A stretch of 64,000 nucleotides of DNA from Nemesobacter sp965204665 (GTDB lineage Bacteria; Desulfobacterota_D; UBA1144; Nemesobacterales; Nemesobacteraceae): NCBI GenBank assembly GCA_965204665.1, contig OZ242002.1, positions 558,001 to 622,000 of the forward strand, read 5' to 3'. A program made the translations under genes and the position numbers. Below are positions 9,888 to 19,156 of this stretch, in pieces. A model generated the notes under the pieces. It was not told the DNA's origin and did not search any database. It was given only the letters and a program-made list of their open reading frames with translations. Each line of letters starts with the position of its first letter. Within the stretch, counting starts at the first letter, position 1.

Positions 9888-10407
9888 TCAGGAATATTTC
9901 ATCCGCCAGACTCTGAACACGATAATCGCAAATAACCGTCCGGTCTGATCAGTGAGAGTATTTCTGTTGAGTTCGAAAAGCTTCCGAACATAATTTTTGT
10001 TGAAAAATGTGTCATCTTCGTCAAAAAGGACTTCAGCGGTAAATCCGTTCAGTTCACCTCTGAGACACCTGGACAGTGGTGGGTTGAACCCCCGCCTTCT
10101 TTCTATGAAAAGATTCGGTGGACCAAGGAAAAGGACCCGACTTTTACTTGATTAGTCAGTTTTCAGGAGAGTCTTTTGTCTCGTAGAAACAGAAAAATGT
10201 AAATGTATTCAACTGGTTATAAAAATCAATTTTACTTGACGGGTATTTGACTACAGGGAAAGAAGAGAGCCCGTCCGACTCTGCTTCTCCTGTATGTTGA
10301 AGCAAAGTCAGCAGACTCGTAGAAAAAAGTTCAGATTTTCTGAAATGACTTTTCAGGCCAGCTATTAGACGGAGCACGGAACTCGCTATTTTCCCGCTTG
10401 AATTCAT
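9888..10407 (-). pseudogene. fragments of an asparagine synthetase (AsnB)-like gene
   Basis: Reading the minus strand toward the stop at 9888-9890 gives RRRGFNPPLSRCLRGELNGF, then FFNKNYVRKLFELNR and GRLFAIIVFRVWRMKYS. This resembles the C-terminal end of AsnB-type synthetases (GF..P...WLRG...; ...W.lL.fe.W). A separate open piece upstream (10156-10407) ends with LNTFTFFCFYETKDSPEN, like the start of the synthetase domain. The middle, including the SGGxDSS loop, is absent. AsnB-like enzymes are common in exopolysaccharide clusters, so this is plausibly a lost cluster member. The upstream piece is less certain. Confidence 0.5.
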
Positions 10408-10573
10408 TCATGTTTCTAAGGTCGGACAGAATTCAATATATAATAACCGGAACACGCATGCGCGAAGCTGACGGGGAAAGGCAATATCCGTTGTCTCCCG
10501 CAGACCATCTCACAACCTCTCTTTCCCCTACCCCTTGTCCAAACGTGTTGAGTGTAATATATTTCAGTGGCGG

Positions 10574-11449
10574 ATGAACAAACTGCTCGAAAGTTTCATA
10601 AACCACCTGTCTGTCGAAAGAAACTACTCGGAACACACTGTGAAGGCGTACAGGGGCGATCTTGAAGATTTCCGTGATTTTCTCGTAAAAAAGGAAAAAA
10701 CCTTCAATCTTACGGACGTAAAAACTATGAACGCATATGTTTCGAGCCTCTACCGCAAAAACTCCCCGGCATCCGTGGAGAGAAAAGTGTCGGCCATCAG
10801 ATCGTTTTTTTCATATCTGGTAAGAAAAGACATTCTGACCGTGAATCCGGCCAAGTCGGTACGCACCCCGAAAAAGGAAAAACCTCTTCCCGTGTTTTTA
10901 AGCGTAGATGAGGTTTTCAGTCTGCTCGAGGCGAAGAGCGGCGGGGAAGAGACGCTTTCCGTACGCGACAGGGCCATCCTGGAACTCCTTTACTCGAGCG
11001 GACTTCGGATAAGCGAACTTGCCGATGTGACTCTTGATGATTTAAGCATCAAACAGGCTCTCATAAAAGTTCGAGGCAAGGGAAACAAGGAAAGAATCGT
11101 CCCCATAGGCTCAAAGGCTCTCTCCGCTCTTGATCGATACCTGCGCGTAAGAGAACGGTTGAGACCTTCCTCGGACCACATTTTTCTGAATTTCAGAGGG
11201 GGTAGGATAACGACCAGGAGTCTTGCAAGGATAATAAAGAAATACGGACTGATCTCCGGAACGCCGAAAAATGTAAGTCCGCACGTGCTGAGACACTCTT
11301 TCGCAACCCATCTGCTCGCAGGCGGGGCCGACCTGCGGTCAATCCAGGAAATGCTCGGCCATTCAAGCCTCTCGACCACACAGAAGTATACGCATCTCTC
11401 CATAGAACATATCATGGAGGTATACGACAAGACTCATCCCAACGCATAA
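10574..11449 (+). CDS. xerC: tyrosine recombinase XerC/XerD
   Basis: 291 residues from ATG 10574 (MNKLLESFINHLSVERNYSE); an in-frame TTG at 10535 would add an atypical extension. An N-terminal SAM-like DNA-binding domain is followed by a catalytic domain with all expected residues: Arg in SSGLRISEL, Lys in GKGNKERIVPI, HVLRHSFATHLL (HxxR), then LGHSSLSTTQKYTHLS with His and the nucleophile Tyr. Length and motifs fit chromosome-dimer-resolving Xer proteins, not phage integrases. hslV follows 21 nt downstream, the xerC-hslV-hslU order also known from Firmicutes (codV-clpQ-clpY). Confidence 0.92.
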   Translation: MNKLLESFINHLSVERNYSEHTVKAYRGDLEDFRDFLVKKEKTFNLTDVKTMNAYVSSLYRKNSPASVERKVSAIRSFFSYLVRKDILTVNPAKSVRTPKKEKPLPVFLSVDEVFSLLEAKSGGEETLSVRDRAILELLYSSGLRISELADVTLDDLSIKQALIKVRGKGNKERIVPIGSKALSALDRYLRVRERLRPSSDHIFLNFRGGRITTRSLARIIKKYGLISGTPKNVSPHVLRHSFATHLLAGGADLRSIQEMLGHSSLSTTQKYTHLSIEHIMEVYDKTHPNA

Positions 11450-11470
11450 AGACCGGTAAAAGGAAAAACT

Positions 11471-12007
11471 ATGAGCAAAATTCACGGAACAACAATACTG
11501 TGCGTCAGAAGAGACGGACAGGTGGCGCTCGGAGGGGACGGACAAGTAACTCTGGGGCAGACTGCCGTTAAGCACAACGCGAAAAAGATAAGAAGGATGT
11601 ACCAGGGCAAAATATGCTCCGGTTTTGCGGGGTCCACTGCGGATGCGCTGACGCTTTTCGATAAATTCGAAGGAAAACTCGACGAATTCCGGGGAAACCT
11701 GAAAAGGTCTGCGGTCGAACTCGCGAAAGAGTGGAGAACCGACAGAGTCCTGAGGAGACTCGAAGCCCTGCTGACCGTGGCGAGTAAAGACGCCATGCTG
11801 ATCATCTCCGGCAGCGGGGACATAATAGAGCCCGACGATGACGTAATCGCAATAGGGTCCGGAGGACCTTACGCCCAGGCGGCGGCTCAGGCGCTCTGTA
11901 GATACTCCTCACTCACGGCCGAGGAGATCGTACGGAGCTCTCTGCAGATAGCGGCCGGCATATGTATTTACACCAACACCAGCATATCAGTAGAGGTAAT
12001 GGAATAA
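11471..12007 (+). CDS. hslV: ATP-dependent protease peptidase subunit HslV
   Basis: 178 residues. The N-terminus MSKIHGTTILCV places the catalytic threonine at T7, exposed after removal of the leader. GGDGQVTLGQ and the Lys/Arg-rich KHNAKKIRRM are family hallmarks. The protein forms the proteolytic double hexamer that works with the HslU unfoldase in the cytoplasm. The stop codon shares one base with the hslU start (12007), implying coupled translation. Confidence 0.96.
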   Translation: MSKIHGTTILCVRRDGQVALGGDGQVTLGQTAVKHNAKKIRRMYQGKICSGFAGSTADALTLFDKFEGKLDEFRGNLKRSAVELAKEWRTDRVLRRLEALLTVASKDAMLIISGSGDIIEPDDDVIAIGSGGPYAQAAAQALCRYSSLTAEEIVRSSLQIAAGICIYTNTSISVEVME

Positions 12008-13329
12008 TGTCTTCTGAATCGTATTTTACTCCCAGGGAAATAGTATCGGAACTCGACAAGTACATAGTCGGACAGAAAATGGCCAAAAGAGCCGTCGGAG
12101 TGGCGCTCAGGAACAGATGGAGAAGGCGGAAAGTCTCTCCTGAACTCCGTGACGAAATATCCCCGAAAAACATACTCATGATGGGACCGACGGGGGTGGG
12201 AAAAACAGAGATAGCCCGCCGGCTGGCCAAACTTGCCCAAGCGCCGTTCATAAAGGTCGAGGCATCCAAATTCACCGAAGTCGGCTATGTGGGAAGAGAT
12301 GTGGAATCGATGATAAGGGACCTGACGGAGATAGCCGTCAAGATGGTCACGGAAGAAGAGACGAACTTCGTAAACGCGAGAGCTAAGGAACTTGCGGAGG
12401 AAAAACTGCTCGACCTGCTGCTGCCGCCTCCCTCTGACCCGGAAACCGATGTGAGTGAAACCAGAAAGAAGATGAGGAAGCTTCTCTGGAGCGGAAAACT
12501 CGACGACAGGGAAGTGGAAATAGAGATAACCGCCAGAAATCTTCCCATACAGGTTTTCAGTCAGGCCGGAGTCGAGGAGATGGACCCCGGAATATCGGAA
12601 ATGCTCGGAAGCCTCATGCCCAAGAAAACCAAAGTGAGGAAGGTGAAGGTGAGCGAGGCCATGGACATCCTCACGGAACAGGAGGCCCGAAAACTGATAG
12701 ATACGGAGAAGGTCACTCAGATGGCCGTCGAGAGAACCGAGAACTCGGGGATAATCTTCGTTGATGAAATAGACAAGATAGCCGGTAAAAACGGCCTCTC
12801 CGGCCCGGATGTTTCAAGGGAAGGAGTGCAGAGAGACCTCCTGCCGATAATCGAGGGAAGCAACGTCACCACGAAGCACGGAATGGTAAGAACCGACCAC
12901 ATACTTTTTATCGGAGCCGGTGCGTTTCACGTCTCGAAACCGTCCGACCTGATACCGGAACTCCAGGGACGTTTTCCGATACGCGTAGAACTTGAATCGC
13001 TCAGTAAAGAAGATTTCATCCGTATCCTCACCGAACCTCGGAACGCCCTTCTGCGACAGTACGCGGAACTTATGAAAACAGAACAGATAAATCTGGTCTT
13101 CACCGATGCCGCCGTCTCAAAAATCGCGGAGACGGCGACCGAGGTGAACAACTCGACCGAGAACATAGGAGCAAGAAGACTCTATACGGTACTTGAAAAA
13201 CTGCTTGATGAAATCTCCTTCAACGCTCCCGAAATGAAGGAAAAGGAGATTGTCATAGACAAAGAATACGTGGAAGGGAAAATAGCCGATATAGTGAGCG
13301 ACCGGGACCTCAGCAGGTATATACTGTAA
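12007..13329 (+). CDS. hslU: HslU ATPase, unfoldase of the HslUV protease
   Basis: 440 residues from ATG 12007 (MSSESYFTPREIVSELDKYI). Walker A is GPTGVGKTE near residue 60 and Walker B is IIFVDEIDKI near 250. An intermediate domain lies between them, and RRLYTVLEKLLDEISF is the sensor-2 helix. The C-terminus DRDLSRYIL is the tail that docks into HslV pockets. Adjacent hslV supports a working complex. Confidence 0.97.
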   Translation: MSSESYFTPREIVSELDKYIVGQKMAKRAVGVALRNRWRRRKVSPELRDEISPKNILMMGPTGVGKTEIARRLAKLAQAPFIKVEASKFTEVGYVGRDVESMIRDLTEIAVKMVTEEETNFVNARAKELAEEKLLDLLLPPPSDPETDVSETRKKMRKLLWSGKLDDREVEIEITARNLPIQVFSQAGVEEMDPGISEMLGSLMPKKTKVRKVKVSEAMDILTEQEARKLIDTEKVTQMAVERTENSGIIFVDEIDKIAGKNGLSGPDVSREGVQRDLLPIIEGSNVTTKHGMVRTDHILFIGAGAFHVSKPSDLIPELQGRFPIRVELESLSKEDFIRILTEPRNALLRQYAELMKTEQINLVFTDAAVSKIAETATEVNNSTENIGARRLYTVLEKLLDEISFNAPEMKEKEIVIDKEYVEGKIADIVSDRDLSRYIL

Positions 13330-13439
13330 GCGTCTCCCCGAAAAACACGGAACAACGCCGTAATCCGGCGGCGATTTGCGATTGCCGCAGGTGAAGAGAT
13401 TATATATAATTCCGCAGCGGTCGTCTTGGAGGAAAAACA

Positions 13440-13868
13440 ATGAAGATAATGTGCTGGCTCGATTCTGAAGATTACTGGTATCTCAATTCCCTCAGCGAGC
13501 AGAACAAGCAGATCAACTACTACGGTTATGTAATGGAAGTCGGAAGCGAGGATGATACAAGCAGCATAAAGATCATGGTGGTGGAGCTTCAGAATGTAAA
13601 GCTGGTTGTAGGGTTCGTCATCCCGCTCGGACTCGATATAAGCGGCGTAATGGAAATCGGCTTTATCTGTCAGGAGAAACCCGACTCCGACATACCGTTT
13701 TCCTGCAGAATATCAGATGAAGTGAAAAAGTTGACCTACACCGGAGACGATGTTCAGAAAATAGAGTACGCCGGACTTTCTCTTGAAAAATTCTACCAGA
13801 ACAAGGGAATCAAATTCGGACTTATGGACCTTCGCCAGATCTCCGGACAGAACCGGGACAGACCGTAA
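13440..13868 (+). CDS. conserved-looking protein of unknown function
   Basis: 142 residues, preceded by a good ribosome-binding site (GGAGG, 13430-13434). The protein appears soluble, without signal peptide or membrane helix, and alternates short strands rich in Val/Ile with acidic turns (KIMVVELQNVKLVVGFVIPL). I recognise no domain. It lies between hslU and argG on the same strand, with gaps of 110 and 51 nt. It is accepted as real because of the RBS, strand agreement and typical codon use. Confidence 0.7.
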   Translation: MKIMCWLDSEDYWYLNSLSEQNKQINYYGYVMEVGSEDDTSSIKIMVVELQNVKLVVGFVIPLGLDISGVMEIGFICQEKPDSDIPFSCRISDEVKKLTYTGDDVQKIEYAGLSLEKFYQNKGIKFGLMDLRQISGQNRDRP

Positions 13869-13919
13869 TCGGCGCTTCCGGCGGAAAAAACTCCGGATTC
13901 AAAAGGAAAACCCCTTGAA

Positions 13920-15137
13920 ATGTCTAGCAGAAAAAAGATAGTTCTTGCCTATTCCGGCGGACTCGACACTTCCATAATACTCAAATGGCTTGCGAACGAA
14001 TACGACTCCGACATCATAGCTTATGTTGCGGATATGGGTCAGGAAGAAGACCTGCAGGAGGTCGAACGCAAGGCTCGGGACACGGGAGCGTGCGATGTCT
14101 TCGTTGAGGACCTGAGAGAGGAATTCGTAAGAGATTTCGTTTTTCCCGCAATAAGCGCGAACGCTGTGTACGAGGGCGGTTATCTCATGGGGACATCCAT
14201 AGCGAGACCGCTTATCGCCAGAAGGCAGATAGAAATAGCCGAACGCGAGGGGGCTTTCGCCGTTTCCCACGGAGCCACGGGGAAGGGAAATGATCAGGTG
14301 AGGTTTGAACTCGCATTTCACGCGATTTCTCCCGAGATAAAGATTATAGCTCCCTGGCGGGAGTGGAACTTCAGGTCCAGAACCGACCTTATGAACTACG
14401 CCAGGGAAAACGGAATAGATGTCGCGGCGACAACGAAAAAACCCTACAGCTGCGACCGCAATCTTCTGCACACAAGTTACGAGGGCGGAATACTGGAGGA
14501 CACCTGGGCGGAACCTCCCGAAGACATTTTCGAGATGACAGTCTCTCCGGAAACAGCCCCGGACAAACCCGTCTACACGGATATCGGGTTTGAAGAAGGC
14601 ATCCCGATTTCAGTAGACGGAAAGGTTCTTTCCGCCGCATCTCTTCTCGAAAATCTCAATCATCTCGCCGGGTCGAACGGAATCGGCAGGCTGGATATCG
14701 TCGAGAACAGATTTGTCGGAATGAAATCGAGAGGAGTGTACGAAACACCGGGCGGCACGGTTCTCCACGCGGCTCACAGGGCTCTCGAGTCCATCACTAT
14801 GGACAGGGAGGTGATGCGCATAAGGGATTCTCTTATAACCAAGATATCGGAGCTCATATATTACGGTTTCTGGTTCTCCCCCGAGATGGAGATGCTCACG
14901 GCCGCCGTAAGGGAGAGCCAGAAGGACGTAACGGGCGAGGTGAGGCTGAAACTCTACAAGGGCAACGTAACGGTCTGCGGAAGAAGGTCTCCGAATTCTC
15001 TTTACAGCGAAACTCTCGCCACTTTCGAAGAAGATTCGATCTACAACCAGTCGGACGCTACCGGGTTCATAAAACTGAACTCTCTCAGGCTCTCGGTGAG
15101 AAAGATCCTCGAGCGGAGCAGATCATCCCGGGGATGA
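13920..15137 (+). CDS. argG: argininosuccinate synthase
   Basis: 405 residues, the usual family length. The ATP-pyrophosphatase P-loop is VLAYSGGLDTSIILKWL at the N-terminus. GATGKGNDQVRFELAF (about residues 119-134) and the APWREWN segment are diagnostic. It joins citrulline and aspartate in arginine synthesis. No other arg genes are close. Its stop overlaps the queA start as ATGA (15134-15137). Confidence 0.97.
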   Translation: MSSRKKIVLAYSGGLDTSIILKWLANEYDSDIIAYVADMGQEEDLQEVERKARDTGACDVFVEDLREEFVRDFVFPAISANAVYEGGYLMGTSIARPLIARRQIEIAEREGAFAVSHGATGKGNDQVRFELAFHAISPEIKIIAPWREWNFRSRTDLMNYARENGIDVAATTKKPYSCDRNLLHTSYEGGILEDTWAEPPEDIFEMTVSPETAPDKPVYTDIGFEEGIPISVDGKVLSAASLLENLNHLAGSNGIGRLDIVENRFVGMKSRGVYETPGGTVLHAAHRALESITMDREVMRIRDSLITKISELIYYGFWFSPEMEMLTAAVRESQKDVTGEVRLKLYKGNVTVCGRRSPNSLYSETLATFEEDSIYNQSDATGFIKLNSLRLSVRKILERSRSSRG

Positions 15138-16147
15138 GAACAGCCGATTTCGATTACGACCTCCCCCCGCATCTGATAGCGCGCTATCCTCTGTCGAGGC
15201 GGAGTTCTTCCCGGCTTCTGATAGTGGACAGGCAAAACCGCGGCTTTTCTCACGCGAAATTCTCCGACCTGGGAGATATGCTCCGAAGCGGAGACCTGCT
15301 GGTTCTCAACAACACGAAGGTGATTCCCGCAAGACTTCGGGGAACCGCGGAACGCAGAGGTCGTATAGAACTTCTTCTTACGGAAAAAAAGGACGCCACC
15401 CGATGGAAGGTTCTCATAAAGAATCCGACGAGAAATCTCAGAGTCGAACTGTCCGGCGGAATATCGGGCGCACTCGAACGGCAGTCCGACAAAAGCTGGA
15501 CAATAACGTTTACGGAACCCGTTGAAAGCATAATCGAGAACGAGGGACAGATGCCGGTTCCCCCCTATCTGCGGAGGGAACCAGAGCGGTCCGACAGGAA
15601 AACCTACCAGACCGTCTACGCAGAAGAAGAAGGAGCGGTCGCGGCGCCCACAGCCGGTCTCCATTTCGACACGGAACTCCTCTCGGAACTCAGCATGAAG
15701 GGGGTCACGATAAAGCACATCACTCTTCATGTCGGAGAAGGAACGTTCCGTCCGGTGAAAGAAGAGATGATACGGGATCATGTGATGCATTCAGAACGCG
15801 TTTTCGTTCCGAAGGAAACGGCACGGGCGATAAACAGCGCAGGAGAAGAAAAAAGAAGAGTGGTTTCCGTGGGAACCACGGTCGCAAGAGCGCTCGAGTC
15901 CGCAGAACACGACGGCGAAGGAAAGATCATACCCTTTTCCGGAAGAACCGCGCTTTTCATAAAACCGCCCTACCGGTTCAGATTCATCGATGTTCTTATA
16001 ACCAACTTCCACATGCCGCGGTCGACCCTTTTAATGCTCGTCTCCGCTTTCTGCGGCTCAAGGGAACTTTTGCTGTGCGCCTACGAGGAAGCCAAATCGC
16101 GCGGTTACAGATTCCTGAGTTACGGAGACTCGATGATGATACTCTGA
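15134..16147 (+). CDS. queA: S-adenosylmethionine:tRNA ribosyltransferase-isomerase
   Basis: 337 residues with the conserved opening FDYDLPPHLIARYPL, then VLNNTKVIPARL, AAPTAGLHFD and the C-terminal NFHMPRSTLLMLVSAF, all hallmark segments of QueA. It forms the epoxycyclopentanediol group of epoxyqueuosine in tRNA wobble positions. The 4-nt overlap with argG indicates cotranscription although the pathways are unrelated. No tgt or queG is in the window. Confidence 0.96.
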   Translation: MRTADFDYDLPPHLIARYPLSRRSSSRLLIVDRQNRGFSHAKFSDLGDMLRSGDLLVLNNTKVIPARLRGTAERRGRIELLLTEKKDATRWKVLIKNPTRNLRVELSGGISGALERQSDKSWTITFTEPVESIIENEGQMPVPPYLRREPERSDRKTYQTVYAEEEGAVAAPTAGLHFDTELLSELSMKGVTIKHITLHVGEGTFRPVKEEMIRDHVMHSERVFVPKETARAINSAGEEKRRVVSVGTTVARALESAEHDGEGKIIPFSGRTALFIKPPYRFRFIDVLITNFHMPRSTLLMLVSAFCGSRELLLCAYEEAKSRGYRFLSYGDSMMIL

Positions 16148-16328
16148 TGAATATAACCAGGGGGCCCGGCGTATGACGGCGCGGACCCTCCGGGGGCATC
16201 TCCGGCCGACGGAAGCTGTCGGATTTATTGAAACGCCCATGCACCGTTCTGAACATGACTCCGGTCCGAAATGAGCGGGGTTTTCCCGACGCGGAGAAGC
16301 GGTAGATGAGCAGATACCTGTTCCGTCT

Positions 16329-16358
16329 TTGTACATTGGAATCGGGAATCGTTATAAT
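16329..16358 (+). promoter_or_regulatory. sigma-70-type promoter candidate upstream of the epimerase gene
   Basis: TTGTAC (16329-16334) and TATAAT (16353-16358) are separated by 18 bp, in the 259-bp gap between queA and the SDR gene. Transcription would start near 16365, about 40 nt before ATG 16407. It is a sequence match only. Confidence 0.5.
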
Positions 16359-16406
16359 CTTCTCCGCAGAACAATTGTTCGAGAATTTTTTCCGAGGAGG
16401 GACCCG

Positions 16407-17393
16407 ATGGCGACAGTTGTTACCGGAGCGACCGGATTCATAGGATCGCGCATAACGAAAAAACTCGTCGAGAGAGGTGACAGGGTTAAAGTTCTTGTCA
16501 GAAAAACGAGCGACACCCGGAACATAGACTCTCTTGATGTGGAGAAGGTTTACGGGGATGTTACGGACCGCGCGTCTCTCAAGACGGCTTTTACGGGATG
16601 CGACAAGCTTTTTCACGCAGCGGGGTTTGTTTCGTTTAAGAAATCCGACCATCGCAAGATGCTTGAAATAAATGTCAGAGGGTCTTCGAACGTTCTTTCC
16701 GCGGCCGCGGCCGCGGGGGTAACCAAGGTGGTTTTCACAAGCAGCGTGGCAGCCATCGGCGTCGAGCACGACGGCTCGCCGATAACCGAATCCACGAAGT
16801 ACGATCTTTACTCCGAGGGAATAGGTTATATGAACTGCAAGTACCTTGCGGAGAAAGAAGCGAGCAATCACGCGGAAAAAGGTCTGCCTGTCGTAATCGC
16901 CAACCCTTCGGTGGTTCTGGGCTCAGGAGACATCTATCTCTCGAGTTCAGGGTCGGTTCTCTGGTTCTGCAGGAAAAGGTTCCCCGGTTATATGGACGGT
17001 ACTTTCAATGTCGTTGATGTTGACGATGTGGCGCAGGGGCATCTGCTTGCCGAGAAAAACGGAAAACCCGGCGAGAGATACATACTCGCCAACGAGAATG
17101 TGGATGTGCGCGGTTATTTCTCCCTTCTTGAAGAAATAACCGGAATTTCCGCTCCGAGAATAAAGATTCCCTATGCGTTCGCCTACTTCACCGCGTTTCT
17201 GCTGGAGAGGGTTTTCCGTCTCAGTTTTCCGAACTACTCCACGCTTGATACGGATTCCATAAAACTTTCAAGGTTCAACTGGCATGCCGACAACTCGAAG
17301 GCGGTACGGGAACTCGGATTCACCGCAAGACCTGTCGAGCAGACGATAAGGGAAACCGTCGACTGGTTCAGGAACAACGGTTATCTGAACTGA
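16407..17393 (+). CDS. NAD-dependent epimerase / dihydroflavonol-reductase-like SDR
   Basis: 328 residues from ATG 16407 (MATVVTGATGFIGSRI), preceded by GAGGAGG; a TTG-initiated extension from 16329 would run over the promoter and is rejected. The extended-SDR Rossmann motif GATGFIG is at residues 7-13, and the catalytic Tyr-X3-Lys is YMNCK near 147. The overall pattern resembles the hopanoid-associated sugar epimerase (HpnA)/dihydroflavonol reductase group. aroC follows 13 nt downstream. Substrate is unknown. Confidence 0.85.
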   Translation: MATVVTGATGFIGSRITKKLVERGDRVKVLVRKTSDTRNIDSLDVEKVYGDVTDRASLKTAFTGCDKLFHAAGFVSFKKSDHRKMLEINVRGSSNVLSAAAAAGVTKVVFTSSVAAIGVEHDGSPITESTKYDLYSEGIGYMNCKYLAEKEASNHAEKGLPVVIANPSVVLGSGDIYLSSSGSVLWFCRKRFPGYMDGTFNVVDVDDVAQGHLLAEKNGKPGERYILANENVDVRGYFSLLEEITGISAPRIKIPYAFAYFTAFLLERVFRLSFPNYSTLDTDSIKLSRFNWHADNSKAVRELGFTARPVEQTIRETVDWFRNNGYLN

Positions 17394-17406
17394 GGAGGAA
17401 TTCCGG

Positions 17407-18477
17407 ATGGCGGGAAACAGTTTCGGAAGATTCTTTCGGATTACGACCTGGGGAGAGTCCCACGGCGCGGCCGTGGGAGTGGTTCTGGACGGTTGTCCCG
17501 CGGGACTTGAAATATCCCCCGCGGACATACAGTACGAACTCGACAGAAGACGTCCCGGGCAGAGCAGGATAACCACTCAGAGAAAAGAGGCGGACCATGT
17601 GGAGATACTCTCCGGCGTATTCGAGGGGAAAACTCTGGGAACCCCCATATCCATGATGGTGAAAAATACGGACGCCATATCCAGGTCCTATGAGGACATA
17701 AAAGATGTCTATCGCCCCGGACACGCGGATTTCACCTACGATGAAAAATACGGACGCAGGGATTACCGGGGAGGTGGACGCTCTTCCGCGCGGGAAACCG
17801 TCGGCAGGGTGGCCGCCGCCGCCGTAGCCAAAAAAATCCTCAACGCCCGAGGCGTAACGACCACCGGGTACGTAAGGCAGATAGGAGATGTGACCGCATC
17901 GGACATTGACCTTGCCCGAGTCGAGCAGAACCCCGTACGATGCCCGGACCCGGCGGCCGCGCGGAAAATGATCGACCTCATAGAATCGGTGAGAAAACAG
18001 GGAGATTCCATAGGGGGGACCGTCGAGGTCGTATCGCGCGGCATTCCTTCCGGACTCGGAGACCCGGTATTCAACAAGGTCGACGCCGACCTCGCCCGGG
18101 CTCTTATGAGCATAGGAGGAATAAGAGGTTTTGAAGTGGGGATGGGTTTTGGAGTAGTTAAGAAAAAAGGCTCCGAGGTGAACGACCTTATGTACAGAAA
18201 ACGGGACGGAACTCTCGGTTTCAGAACCAATAACTCGGGAGGGCTACTCGGCGGGATAACAAACGGGGAAGATCTTGTGGTGAGAATCGCGATAAAACCC
18301 ACTTCATCCATATCCAAAGTTCAGCACACAGTCGACAAGGAAGGCGGGAGCAGAGAACTGCAGGTAAAGGGAAGGCATGACCCGTGTCTGTGTCCGAGGG
18401 CCGTTCCGATAGCGGAGGCCATGGTCAATCTGGTGCTCGCGGACCATCTGTTGATTTCAAAACTCTCGAGGATATGA
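17407..18477 (+). CDS. aroC: chorismate synthase
   Basis: 356 residues. Signatures: GNSFGRFFRITTWGESHG at the N-terminus, RRRPGQSRITTQR near 43, RPGHADFTYDEKYG near 103, DYRGGGRSSARETVGRVA near 119 and GRHDPCLCPRAVPIAEAM near the C-terminus. It converts EPSP to chorismate with reduced FMN. A strong RBS (GAGGAGG) precedes ATG 17407. It probably shares a transcript with the SDR gene upstream and the two small genes downstream. Confidence 0.97.
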   Translation: MAGNSFGRFFRITTWGESHGAAVGVVLDGCPAGLEISPADIQYELDRRRPGQSRITTQRKEADHVEILSGVFEGKTLGTPISMMVKNTDAISRSYEDIKDVYRPGHADFTYDEKYGRRDYRGGGRSSARETVGRVAAAAVAKKILNARGVTTTGYVRQIGDVTASDIDLARVEQNPVRCPDPAAARKMIDLIESVRKQGDSIGGTVEVVSRGIPSGLGDPVFNKVDADLARALMSIGGIRGFEVGMGFGVVKKKGSEVNDLMYRKRDGTLGFRTNNSGGLLGGITNGEDLVVRIAIKPTSSISKVQHTVDKEGGSRELQVKGRHDPCLCPRAVPIAEAMVNLVLADHLLISKLSRI

Positions 18478-18486
18478 TCTGCAGCC

Positions 18487-18831
18487 GTGTCTGAAGTTTT
18501 CAGGGTATACGTAGGAAAAGAGGTGATATATTCGGGGCACCTGTCGGAAATGCCGGACTACTATCGCCGGAACCTCGTCGAAGCGGTCTCCGAGTGGGGG
18601 GAGTGTCTCAGCAAAAGCGGTTTCAGAGAACTTCTCTATTCCTCTTTACACTGGTACACGACTAAGACATATTACTGTGCGGACTGCGGAGCGGAATCCG
18701 AGGATGACGAGCCGTGTCCGGAATGCGGAGGGAAGATGTCTTCGGATTTCGTCCACAAGAGAAATCCCGAAATAGACAAGATAATGATGTGCATCAGTCT
18801 GATAGACCGCGTGGAGATGGAGGTTCCTTAG
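18487..18831 (+). CDS. small zinc-ribbon protein of unknown function
   Basis: 114 residues, GTG start at 18487, 9 nt after the aroC stop. Four cysteines form CADCG...CPECG (about residues 60-77), a classic two-knuckle zinc ribbon. The N-terminal half (MSEVFRVYVGKEVIYSGHL) has no motif I know. The position directly behind aroC and ahead of another small unknown suggests an operon. No function can be assigned. Confidence 0.7.
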   Translation: MSEVFRVYVGKEVIYSGHLSEMPDYYRRNLVEAVSEWGECLSKSGFRELLYSSLHWYTTKTYYCADCGAESEDDEPCPECGGKMSSDFVHKRNPEIDKIMMCISLIDRVEMEVP

Positions 18832-18838
18832 AACTGTC

Positions 18839-19120
18839 GTGAAATTTCTCGTCAAAGGGCATGTTTATCCCAAAGCCAGGGAAGTGGCCAGAAGCGTAAG
18901 ACGGCTGAGGGAAGAACGGAAGAAAGTGAATATAGGGTCCGGAACAACCGGCTACACGGTCTACGAGGTCCTGCTTCCCGAGGACACCGTAAAAACCGGA
19001 AACTATCTCACAACCCCGCAGGGGGTGAGACTCTATCACAATTCGGGCGACTACTACGGAATCGGTTATCTGATCTCGGAAATAGACGGAGGACCGCTCG
19101 CCTCGAAGCATTTCAACTGA
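18839..19120 (+). CDS. small protein of unknown function
   Basis: 93 residues, starting at GTG 18839, 7 nt after the zinc-ribbon gene. It is basic in the first third (KAREVARSVRRLREERKK) and then beta-rich (VYEVLLPEDTV, GVRLYHNSGDYYGIGYLI). There is no signal peptide. The C-terminus converges on the class V aminotransferase gene. The tight spacing with its neighbour and lack of internal stops support it, but the family is unknown. Confidence 0.6.
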   Translation: MKFLVKGHVYPKAREVARSVRRLREERKKVNIGSGTTGYTVYEVLLPEDTVKTGNYLTTPQGVRLYHNSGDYYGIGYLISEIDGGPLASKHFN

Positions 19121-19156
19121 TCTCCGAGCGCGGTCGGACGAACACGCGGGACCGGG

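Noticed and set aside
13899..14471. 190-codon minus-strand open frame inside argG
   Set aside because: Antisense shadow of a well-supported gene, without RBS or recognisable domain.
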